From NCBI GenBank assembly GCA_030642845.1, contig DAOWMZ010000056.1:1-8358 (forward strand): a stretch of DNA of 8,358 bases. Reading direction: 5' to 3'. Every line of letters starts with the position of its first letter. Position 1 is the first letter of the stretch. This stretch comes from Candidatus Zixiibacteriota bacterium. GTDB lineage: Bacteria; Zixibacteria; MSB-5A5; GN15; FEB-12. A model generated the notes under the pieces. The model was not told where the DNA came from, did not search any database, and saw nothing but the letters and a program-made list of their open reading frames with translations. The translations under genes were made by a program, and so were the position numbers. Below are positions 1-5,737 of the stretch, in pieces.

Positions 1-848
1 ATAGTATGAATTTCATCAATAAAGATAATCACATCGGTTGCATTAATTATTTCGTTAAGGACAGCTTTAAGGCGTTCTTCAAATTGTCCTCTATATTTTG
101 TACCGGCTACCAAAGAAGCCATATCAAGGGTAACGACTCTTTTGTTTTCAAGTGTTTGTGGAACTCTATTTTCAACAATACGCTGGGCCAACCCTTCGGC
201 AATAGCGGTTTTCCCTACACCCGGCTCACCTATAAGAACTGGATTGTTTTTCTTGCGACGGGATAAAACCTGGGCGACTCTTTCGATTTCATCAACCCGC
301 CCAATAATCGGATCCAGTTTTCCCTTTCTGGCTAATTCGGTCAGATCACGCCCGAAATGATCAAGTGCAGGAGTTTTAGATTTCTTGCGTTTTTTCTTAA
401 AAGAGGAGGGATGTCCGCTCTTAATATTTTTCAGCTCTTCATAAGCTTCTTTATAATCAATTTCATACGTTGACAGAACCTGAGCGGCCACTCCTTCTTC
501 ATCCTTGAGCAGAGCCAAAAGGATATGCTCGGTATCAATATCTTTTGATTTAAGAGCTCTGGCTTCCTGACCTGAAACTTCAAGAGTCTTTTTGGCACGC
601 GCCGTCAGAGGCAGCTGCCCCATCGTCATAGTCCCCCCTGCAGGTTGGACAACTTCTTCAATTGAAGTTTTCAGATCAATAAGTTCCAGTCCGAGATTAG
701 TCAACATTTCAATTGCAAGACCTTCACCTAATCGTATCAAGCCCAACAGAAGATGCTCGGTTCCAATGTAATCATGTCGCAGGCGAGCAGCCTCATCTCG
801 TGCATATTCAATTGCTTTGCGCGCACGCTCCGTAAACATCTCATTCAT
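1..848 (-). CDS. clpC: ClpC-type AAA+ unfoldase, N-terminal part (cut by window edge)
   Basis: This gene encodes the ATP-driven unfoldase that feeds substrates to the ClpP protease in the cytoplasm. The window holds its first 282 codons. It begins [16 protein letters not shown] and carries two Clp N-domain repeats, at about residues 4-64 and 80-140. Each repeat contains a TEH motif (GTEHLLLGL near 29-37, DTEHILLAL near 105-113). A lysine-rich linker (151-158) follows, then [19 protein letters not shown], Walker A GEPGVGKT (207-214) and Walker B IIFIDE (274-279) of the first AAA+ module. The second AAA+ module lies beyond the left edge. The TEH glutamates (E31, E107) align by eye with the phosphoarginine-pocket glutamates known in Bacillus subtilis ClpC. 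The ATG at 848 is preceded by AAGGA 9 nt upstream; an ATG three codons in is the alternative. It lies 69 nt downstream of mcsB, whose kinase marks its substrates. ClpA or ClpB are unlikely given the N domain, the short linker and the neighbours. Confidence 0.96.
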   Translation of the reverse strand, partial: MNEMFTERARKAIEYARDEAARLRHDYIGTEHLLLGLIRLGEGLAIEMLTNLGLELIDLKTSIEEVVQPAGGTMTMGQLPLTARAKKTLEVSGQEARALKSKDIDTEHILLALLKDEEGVAAQVLSTYEIDYKEAYEELKNIKSGHPSSFKKKRKKSKTPALDHFGRDLTELARKGKLDPIIGRVDEIERVAQVLSRRKKNNPVLIGEPGVGKTAIAEGLAQRIVENRVPQTLENKRVVTLDMASLVAGTKYRGQFEERLKAVLNEIINATDVIIFIDEIHT

Positions 849-917
849 CGTGAGCCATCCTTCCCGATGTATCTTATTTCAAACCCGTGTGTTAATATTG
901 CAAACATAATAATAGCT

Positions 918-1976
918 TCAATTATTCCTTAATTTTTCACGCACCATCTGCGCTCTTACAAAATCCCTCCGGTTGGAATCCATTTCCGAACCGTAGTATT
1001 TCTGTAGATGCGCCGGTTGTGACAAAAGTAATATTTCATTAATCAGAGTAATATCCAAAAAATCAATAATCTTCATAGCATGACCCAGCCTGACTGCTGA
1101 GAGCAAATTCATTACTTCTTCCGAGGTCAGAACGCGTGCATTTTTTAAAATGCCATAGGCACGCCAGATTTTATCCTCGATCATATCGGCTGCTTCATCA
1201 ACTAACCGCTGACGAGCCGAGGCCTCTTTTTCAATTATTTCCAGGGTTATGCGGTCGATCTGTCCTATTATTTCCTCTTCAGTAATACCAAGAGTATTCT
1301 GATTGGAAATCTGAAAGAGATTTCCCAAAACATCAGAACCTTCGCCATAAAATCCACGAACGATCAAACCACTGCGAGTGATAAACTTTATGACATGATC
1401 AATATCTTTTGTCAAAACCAATCCGGGCAGATGTATTAACACCGATGTTCTCATTCCGGTTCCGGCATTGGTCGGGCAAGCGGTCAAATAGCCAAAATCA
1501 GGATCGTAGTCATATTCCAGATAGCGGCCGACTTCAGAATCATAAGCAGAGGCAAGTTCATAAGCCCCCTTGGTATCCAATCCGGCTGATAGAGCCTGAA
1601 TTCTTAAATGATCCTCTTCGTTAACCATTATTGATACTTTTTCATCCGGACTTATATAAAGTGATTTTGATAATTCTCCATTGAGAAACAGCGGGGATAT
1701 CAAATGTCTTTCAATTAGAAAATCCCGGTCCCAATTTGAAATATCTCCGGCATTATAATATTTGCCCTGTCCCAACATTTTTGATCTGGTAACAGTTGAA
1801 TCAAAATATCCGACAATACGTCTTTTTGTATCCAGATCTGCTGCCGGCGGGTATTTGCATCCGGCTACGTTTCGAGCTATACGAACTCGTGTTGAAAGGA
1901 CTACCAAAGTATCCTCACCTTTACCGGAAAGCCAGGCTGCTGGTGATTTTGCCATTTCTTCAAACATCATTTCCAA
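918..1976 (-). CDS. mcsB: Protein-arginine kinase McsB
   Basis: McsB transfers phosphate from ATP to arginine side chains, marking proteins for ClpC-ClpP. The 352-residue length is normal for the family. It has the phosphagen-kinase-like catalytic domain: STRVRIARN (28-36), NEEDH (119-123) and the active-site segment YLTACPTNAGTGMR with Cys167, the same number as the B. subtilis catalytic-site cysteine. The C-terminal region carries RDFVRA (337-342), matching the RDxxRA motif that forms the allosteric phosphoarginine site in Firmicutes McsB. The kinase therefore looks complete and self-regulated. The reading frame opens with TTG at 1976, with AGGGG 6 nt upstream; ATGs two and three codons later (1970, 1967) are alternatives with longer spacing. 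It starts 13 nt after the mcsA stop codon, so the two are very probably cotranscribed. A metabolic creatine or arginine kinase is excluded by the McsA neighbour and the RDxxRA motif. Confidence 0.96.
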   Translation of the reverse strand: MEMMFEEMAKSPAAWLSGKGEDTLVVLSTRVRIARNVAGCKYPPAADLDTKRRIVGYFDSTVTRSKMLGQGKYYNAGDISNWDRDFLIERHLISPLFLNGELSKSLYISPDEKVSIMVNEEDHLRIQALSAGLDTKGAYELASAYDSEVGRYLEYDYDPDFGYLTACPTNAGTGMRTSVLIHLPGLVLTKDIDHVIKFITRSGLIVRGFYGEGSDVLGNLFQISNQNTLGITEEEIIGQIDRITLEIIEKEASARQRLVDEAADMIEDKIWRAYGILKNARVLTSEEVMNLLSAVRLGHAMKIIDFLDITLINEILLLSQPAHLQKYYGSEMDSNRRDFVRAQMVREKLRNN

Positions 1977-1989
1977 CTTTCACCCCTGA

Positions 1990-2529
1990 CTAATTATTCT
2001 CAAGAGAGAGATTCTCTCTGATTGTTTTCAGTTTATCTCTGATTTCGGCTGCTCTTTCAAAATCTTCCGTATCAATAGCCTTGGTCAGTTCTTCTTCCAA
2101 ACGTTCCTCTTCTTTAACCGGTATGACTTCAGAATTATCCATACTATTAAGATCTATGATTGGACCGCGTCCGCGATGGAGAGAATTACCATGGATTTTT
2201 CTCATAATAGGTTCCAGTCTGGAGCGGAAGGCTTTATAACAAGCACCGCATCCAAATCGGCCCTGTTGAGTAAATTCATGAAACTCTAAACCGCAGTTCG
2301 GACAAACCAGTTTGGGACCATCATCTTTTTTGTTAAAAGTTGACTTAGGACCTGCAGCTGCAATCCCAGTAAGGATTTCAGCCAGAGGAAAAGGCATATT
2401 ATCCAATGGTGAATGGAAGCCTCTGGCCAGAGCACATTGCTGACATAGGTTCAAAGTTGTCTTCTCATTATTAATTATCTGTGTCATGTGAACAATTGCT
2501 TCCCGCTCCTGGCAATCCTGACATTTCAT
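1990..2529 (-). CDS. mcsA: McsA, zinc-binding activator of McsB with UVR motif
   Basis: McsA binds and activates the arginine kinase McsB. The 179-residue protein has two four-cysteine zinc sites: C3-x2-C6 with C29-x2-C32, and C76-x2-C79 with C94-x2-C97. The middle contains KIHGNSLHRGRGP (111-123), resembling the conserved segment after the second zinc site in other McsA proteins. A UVR coiled-coil motif fills about 141-175 (EERLEEELTKAIDTEDFERA and onward), the same element that UvrB and UvrC use to pair. The ATG at 2529 has AGGTGGTG just upstream, a strong ribosome binding site. It lies 20 nt after lolD and 13 nt before mcsB. In Firmicutes the gene usually sits behind ctsR; here lolC and lolD take that place. 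All eight zinc cysteines are present, so it should be functional. Confidence 0.93.
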   Translation of the reverse strand: MKCQDCQEREAIVHMTQIINNEKTTLNLCQQCALARGFHSPLDNMPFPLAEILTGIAAAGPKSTFNKKDDGPKLVCPNCGLEFHEFTQQGRFGCGACYKAFRSRLEPIMRKIHGNSLHRGRGPIIDLNSMDNSEVIPVKEEERLEEELTKAIDTEDFERAAEIRDKLKTIRENLSLENN

Positions 2530-2549
2530 TTTAACACCACCTAATTTTC

Positions 2550-3230
2550 CTATTCACTTATTTTTCCGCCAATTATTTTCAACTGACGATTACATCCCCG
2601 GGCTAACGACCTATTGTGAGTTGCAATAAAAAAAGTCATATTGTAATCCTGGTTGAGCTTGAAAAGGAGGTCGTGGAGCTTTTGACCGGTATCTGTATCA
2701 AGGTTACCGGATGGTTCATCAGCCAGGACAATCTGAGGATCATTGGCCAACGCTCGGGCAACAGCAACTCTTTGTTGTTCACCACCGGACAACTGAGTCG
2801 GGCGATGAGTTTGTCTATCCTTTAAACCCACAAGCTCCAGCAGTAGTTCCCCTTTCTTTTCTGCTTCATTTCGTTTTTTACCAGTCATCATAATCGGAAT
2901 CATCACATTTTCAAGGGCACTAAAGTCTTCAAGCAGATAATGCGCCTGAAAAACAAAGCCAATATTCTTATTACGAAACAGTGCCAATTCCTCTTCCGAT
3001 TTATTATTCAGCAATTCCCCATCAATTCTGATCTCTCCATTAGTGGGTTTATCTAATCCTCCCAATAGATGTAAAAGAGTCGATTTTCCAACACCTGAAG
3101 CTCCCGTTACAGCCACCATCTCCCCTTTTTCAACAGAAATCGTAATTCCGTCCAATACATTAACTGTGGTATCAGAAGTTTTAAAAACCCGATGTAAATC
3201 GGTCGCTTCCAGAATCATCCTATTTCCCAT
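2550..3230 (-). CDS. lolD: LolD-type ABC transporter ATPase (lipoprotein release)
   Basis: This is the ATP-hydrolysing subunit of the inner-membrane complex that extracts lipoproteins for transfer to the periplasmic carrier. The 226-residue protein has every catalytic ABC motif: Walker A GASGVGKST (43-51), Q-loop GFVFQ (Gln95), signature LSGGEQ (147-152), Walker B IVLADE (167-172), D-loop SGNLD and switch His205 in FIATHN. Length and motifs fit the LolD/MacB/FtsE branch. The adjacent lolC gene makes LolD the best choice over MacB or FtsE. The ATG at 3230 has only a weak purine stretch upstream, and an ATG four codons in (3218) is possible. It follows lolC after a 99-nt gap, in which no convincing promoter or terminator was found, and precedes mcsA by 20 nt. 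Confidence 0.9.
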   Translation of the reverse strand: MGNRMILEATDLHRVFKTSDTTVNVLDGITISVEKGEMVAVTGASGVGKSTLLHLLGGLDKPTNGEIRIDGELLNNKSEEELALFRNKNIGFVFQAHYLLEDFSALENVMIPIMMTGKKRNEAEKKGELLLELVGLKDRQTHRPTQLSGGEQQRVAVARALANDPQIVLADEPSGNLDTDTGQKLHDLLFKLNQDYNMTFFIATHNRSLARGCNRQLKIIGGKISE

Positions 3231-3329
3231 ATTCCTATTCTCTGCCTGAAGTTGAACTACAGTAAAGGTATATTACTATTTTCGCCAAATTCCCATAAAC
3301 GTTTAGTCTTTATTATAATTACAGCCATA

Positions 3330-4556
3330 TTACTTTCTTAGAACCTCAATTACCGAAACCCGGGAAGCTTGATAAGCCGGATACAATGAAGCCAGGAAGC
3401 AGATTATAAATGTTACTCCACCGGCAAGAAGGAAATCAAATAAATGCGTTTCAATCGGCAAATAGCTTATAAAATATATATCAGCCGGCAGGTTTATTAG
3501 TTTGTAATGATTCTGTACATAAGCGCAGGTTAATGCTAAACCCCATCCCAGTATTACCCCATAAATAGCTATACTCAAACCCTTTGAAACAAAAATTCGA
3601 ATTATTGAAAAAGGAGTTGAACCCATTGTTTTAAGGATACCTATTTCTCCCCTTTTTTCCATTGTAAGTAATACCAAGGTAGATATGATTGAAAAAGCTG
3701 CCACTAATACAATTAAAATAAAGCCCAAAAACAGAACTTTTTTCTCAATTTCAATCCATTCGAATAAATTTCGATGCAACTCATACCAGGGGACTACATC
3801 ATATCTGAATCCAAGTGTAGAATCTATTGCTGCTGAAACTTCCTTAGCATAAAAGACATCTTTTAATTTCAGATGAATAGTCGTTACGGTATGCCCGGTT
3901 TGGAAAAGTTTCTGAGCCGATTCCAAAGATATATAAGCCATCTGGGAATCAAAATCATACATCCCTGTTTCCAGAATTCCGGTTATATAAAATTTAGCTA
4001 CTCTTGGTCGAGTATTCCGATGCAAGTTTTCACCTTTAAGAGAATACAAAAACACCGTTGATCCCAGAAAAACTCCTAAACGATCAGCCAGATTGCTTCC
4101 AATAATCATCCCCGGAATAGTATCATCTTCATCAATAATTGGTTCAAAAGAACAGTCACCGATCGTAACATTTTGAATAATCTGGGAGGTTCTCTTTTCC
4201 TGTTCAATATCAATTCCCCTGATAATTATCCCGTCACCATTTGAAGCAGAGGAAATAGCTACTTTGTAATATATAAATGCCGATGCCGCTTCTACACCTT
4301 CAACCGATTCAATTGTATCAATTAAATCATTATAATTGGAAATAAATTCATTATTGAAAGGAAAAATTGTAACATGAGATGTGGTCCCCAATAAACGTGT
4401 ACGTATCTCAGATTCAAAACCATTGTGGAGCGACATGACAAAACAGACTACCGCCACTCCTAACATCACCCCTAAAATGGTAATCCAGGTTGAGACGGTG
4501 ACAAAAATCTGTCCCGACCGCATATAGCGACGCGCTATAAAAGATTCATATTTCAT
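3330..4556 (-). CDS. lolC: LolC/LolE-family lipoprotein-release permease
   Basis: This is the membrane subunit of the lipoprotein-releasing ABC transporter. The 408 residues follow the family plan. A short cytoplasmic start (MKYESFIARRYMR) is followed by a first membrane helix at about 20-44, NGFESEIRTRLLG, and a MacB-like periplasmic domain at about 45-270. Three membrane helices follow at about 273-297, 317-345 and 372-392. The cytoplasmic loop EKRGEIGILKTMGSTPFSI (300-318) is the usual coupling segment that contacts the ATPase. The end, YPAYQASRVSVIEVLRK, is typical. It is the first gene of the leftward operon, divergent from the STAS gene. Only one such permease is in the window, so the complex may be a homodimer unless a second gene lies elsewhere. 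No Shine-Dalgarno precedes the ATG, but the N-terminus matches the family, so the start is trusted. Confidence 0.92.
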   Translation of the reverse strand: MKYESFIARRYMRSGQIFVTVSTWITILGVMLGVAVVCFVMSLHNGFESEIRTRLLGTTSHVTIFPFNNEFISNYNDLIDTIESVEGVEAASAFIYYKVAISSASNGDGIIIRGIDIEQEKRTSQIIQNVTIGDCSFEPIIDEDDTIPGMIIGSNLADRLGVFLGSTVFLYSLKGENLHRNTRPRVAKFYITGILETGMYDFDSQMAYISLESAQKLFQTGHTVTTIHLKLKDVFYAKEVSAAIDSTLGFRYDVVPWYELHRNLFEWIEIEKKVLFLGFILIVLVAAFSIISTLVLLTMEKRGEIGILKTMGSTPFSIIRIFVSKGLSIAIYGVILGWGLALTCAYVQNHYKLINLPADIYFISYLPIETHLFDFLLAGGVTFIICFLASLYPAYQASRVSVIEVLRK

Positions 4557-4564
4557 TTCAAGGT

Positions 4565-4594
4565 ATTATACAATAACTTCTGTTTATTAAACAA
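4565..4594 (-). promoter_or_regulatory. Promoter of the lolC-lolD-mcsA-mcsB-clpC operon
   Basis: Read on the minus strand, a perfect -10 hexamer TATAAT (4565-4570) is preceded after 18 nt by a weak -35, TTGTTT (4589-4594). Only 8 nt separate the -10 box from the lolC ATG. Transcription would therefore start within about 2 nt of the start codon, giving a leaderless or nearly leaderless mRNA. This agrees with the lack of a ribosome binding site. The hexamers are seen directly; their activity is inferred. Confidence 0.55.
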
Positions 4595-4651
4595 CTTTTT
4601 ATTTAGCATAAAATATTAACCGGACAGAGTTTCTGAATTGCTCATTTTATA

Positions 4652-4680
4652 TTGAAATTATCAGTTAAAAGTCATATATT
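4652..4680 (+). promoter_or_regulatory. Sigma70-like promoter of the STAS gene
   Basis: TTGAAA (4652-4657) and TATATT (4675-4680) are separated by exactly 17 nt, and each hexamer is one base from the housekeeping consensus. The expected start point near 4687 gives a leader of about 37 nt containing the ribosome binding site at 4711-4720. It is divergent from the lolC promoter, with about 58 bp between the two -35 boxes. Confidence 0.65.
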
Positions 4681-4710
4681 CAAGGTGCAAGGATCTACTA
4701 CTTTTAAAGA

Positions 4711-4720
4711 TAAGAGGTGA
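4711..4720 (+). promoter_or_regulatory. Ribosome binding site that points to an ATC start
   Basis: TAAGAGGTGA differs from the full anti-Shine-Dalgarno complement TAAGGAGGTGA by one missing G. Its GAGG core ends at 4717, leaving 6 nt to the ATC at 4724, a normal spacing. The first in-frame ATG at 4781 is more than 60 nt away. The TGA inside the site is the last in-frame stop before the gene, so no start further upstream is possible. Confidence 0.7.
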
Positions 4721-4723
4721 CTT

Positions 4724-5062
4724 ATCAAAATATCTGTTAAAGAAACTGAGGGGATAAAAGTTATATCTCTTGAAGGTAAGATGTTGGGAAGTCCTGAAGA
4801 GGAAATATTCATAAAAACCATTCATGAGTTAATTGAACAGAAATACATAAAAATTGTTCTTAATATGGAAGGTTTAACCTGGATTAATTCACTTGGAATC
4901 GGGAAATGTATAAGTGGTATGACCACGCTTCGCAATCAAGGGGGTGATCTTCGATTAGCTTCAATGTCCCCTCCTGTTCAATCACTTATGGAAAAATGCA
5001 GTATGAATAAAATCTTCCAATTTCACGATTCTGTTGAAAAAGCTGTAAAAAGCTTTAAATAG
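4724..5062 (+). CDS. STAS-domain anti-sigma-factor antagonist (RsbV/SpoIIAA-like), apparent ATC start
   Basis: The predicted protein is 112 residues, essentially a single STAS domain. These small cytoplasmic proteins switch partners with a serine-kinase anti-sigma factor and are turned off by serine phosphorylation. The opening reads (M/I)KISVKETEGIKVISLEGK, matching the two first strands of the fold. The central WINSLGIGKCISG corresponds to the DS(S/T)GLG phosphorylation loop, with Ser56 in the acceptor position and Asn in place of the usual Asp. The C-terminal half (RLASMSPPVQSLMEKC) is also typical. No ATG, GTG or TTG lies in frame between the upstream stop (4718-4720) and codon 20 (ATG 4781). 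A start at 4781 would delete the first strands and leave the ribosome binding site unused. The ATC at 4724 is therefore the favoured start, or a sequence error for ATG. No cognate kinase or sigma factor is in the window, so the partner is unknown. Confidence 0.85.
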   Translation: MKISVKETEGIKVISLEGKMLGSPEEEIFIKTIHELIEQKYIKIVLNMEGLTWINSLGIGKCISGMTTLRNQGGDLRLASMSPPVQSLMEKCSMNKIFQFHDSVEKAVKSFK

Positions 5063-5094
5063 GATTTTTACAACCAGTCTTTTTTCTTTTCCTC

Positions 5095-5172
5095 GTGCCT
5101 GGCAGACGCCCTCGTCTGCTGCAGGACTTGCCTGTTCTATTTAAAGGGCACACGGGGGCGTGTGCCGCCCAC
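5095..5172. repeat. REPIN-like inverted pair of GC-rich hairpins
   Basis: Two compact hairpins stand 26 nt apart. The first (5101-5120) has a 7-bp stem GCAGACG/CGTCTGC around loop CCCT. The second (5147-5166) has an 8-bp stem GGCACACG/CGTGTGCC around loop GGGG. The reverse complement of the first matches the second at 16 of 20 positions. Two of the differences are the paired partners of one stem base pair, so the stem is preserved. The symmetry extends to an outer GTG (5095-5097) and CAC (5170-5172). The block is GC-rich within AT-rich surroundings and lies between convergent genes. This arrangement is that of a dispersed REP doublet. Neither hairpin is followed by a T tract in its outward direction, so it is not a standard terminator. 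Confidence 0.7.
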
Positions 5173-5201
5173 ATTAGTTTCGAGCTATAAATATTCTTCT
5201 A

Positions 5202-5477
5202 TTATAACCAGCCCTTTTTCTTATTTGAAACTTCTAATTTAACCTGAAGTATGTCATCCCATTGGAAAAACACTGTCCCTGATGGAGTTTCGTGACATAA
5301 TATATCAAAATCAGAATGAATTAGAGCTGTATTTATTGTATTTGATTTACTGCTGTCATTTCCTTCGCATTTTCTGATAGAAATTTTCAACTCACCTTCT
5401 TTTCCAGCAGAAATTACATCATCATTAATCCAACCCATACTTTCAAAGAAATTTTTCCACTTTTCACCTCTGGTCAT
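5202..5477 (-). CDS. Small protein of unknown function
   Basis: I do not recognise this 91-residue protein. It begins MTRGEKWKNFFESMGWIND and ends WDDILQVKLEVSNKKKGWL. It has no signal peptide or membrane helix, two cysteines that do not form a motif, and a mix of charged and strand-like segments suggesting a small soluble alpha/beta domain. The ATG at 5477 is chosen because GGAGG sits 7 nt upstream. A longer reading from 5510 would add 11 residues but would leave that site inside the gene. A promoter candidate lies at 5525-5553. The ribosome binding site, the promoter and an uninterrupted frame support a real gene. It is convergent with the STAS gene across the hairpin pair and divergent from the PocR gene. 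Confidence 0.65.
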   Translation of the reverse strand: MTRGEKWKNFFESMGWINDDVISAGKEGELKISIRKCEGNDSSKSNTINTALIHSDFDILCHETPSGTVFFQWDDILQVKLEVSNKKKGWL

Positions 5478-5524
5478 TGTATCCCTCCACAAAAAATAAT
5501 TTCCAAACAAATATCATGATTTTA

Positions 5525-5553
5525 AATATAAACTTAAATCAAATAAGAGGCAA
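5525..5553 (-). promoter_or_regulatory. Candidate promoter of the small unknown gene
   Basis: On the minus strand, TTGCCT (5548-5553) and TATATT (5525-5530) are separated by 17 nt. The -10 has five of six consensus bases and the -35 four of six. The expected leader of about 40 nt contains the GGAGG of the gene ending at 5202. Confidence 0.45.
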
Positions 5554-5616
5554 ATGTAATCTATATTGAATAATTAGTTTATTGATTCTAGTTTTAGAAT
5601 TATTTTTCTGATATCT

Positions 5617-5660
5617 TTGATAGTAATCATAAAATTTGAATTATATACTATCAATTTTTT
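5617..5660 (+). promoter_or_regulatory. 9-bp inverted repeat followed by T6 in the leader of the PocR gene
   Basis: TTGATAGTA (5617-5625) and TACTATCAA (5646-5654) are perfect inverted copies separated by 20 AT-rich nt, with six Ts directly after (5655-5660). The stem is mostly A-T, so it would make a weak hairpin. It could be an operator for a dimeric regulator or a weak terminator or attenuator. A TATAAT at 5679-5684 just downstream could be a -10 box, but no good -35 accompanies it. Confidence 0.35.
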
Positions 5661-5737
5661 CGGGATAATGACCGATTATATAATCAGGATATTTATTACA
5701 GGATTTATTTGGTTATTCGGAAAAAAGAAATTGCATC

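Noticed and set aside
3231..3329. Internal promoter between lolC and lolD (minus-strand TATAAT at 3312-3317)
   Set aside because: No acceptable -35 lies 16-18 nt upstream, and AT-rich DNA gives such a hexamer easily by chance.
4557..4723. CtsR box or CIRCE element controlling the operon
   Set aside because: Neither the tandem AGGTCAAA-type heptads nor the TTAGCACTC/GAGTGCTAA inverted repeat is present here or in the gap between mcsB and clpC.
5039..5056. AAAGCT/AGCTTT hairpin at the end of the STAS gene as a terminator
   Set aside because: It is inside the coding region, A-T rich and only 6 bp, and the T stretch downstream is not adjacent.
4781..5062. STAS gene starting at the first ATG (93 residues)
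   Set aside because: It would drop the first two strands of the STAS fold and leave a good ribosome binding site more than 60 nt upstream unused.
5095..5172. Twin hairpins read as an ordinary bidirectional terminator
   Set aside because: Neither hairpin is followed by a T run in its outward direction, and the inverted similarity between the two is better explained by a REP doublet.
5478..5510. N-terminal extension of the small unknown gene
   Set aside because: The ATG at 5477 has GGAGG at ideal spacing, and that site would lie inside the extended gene.
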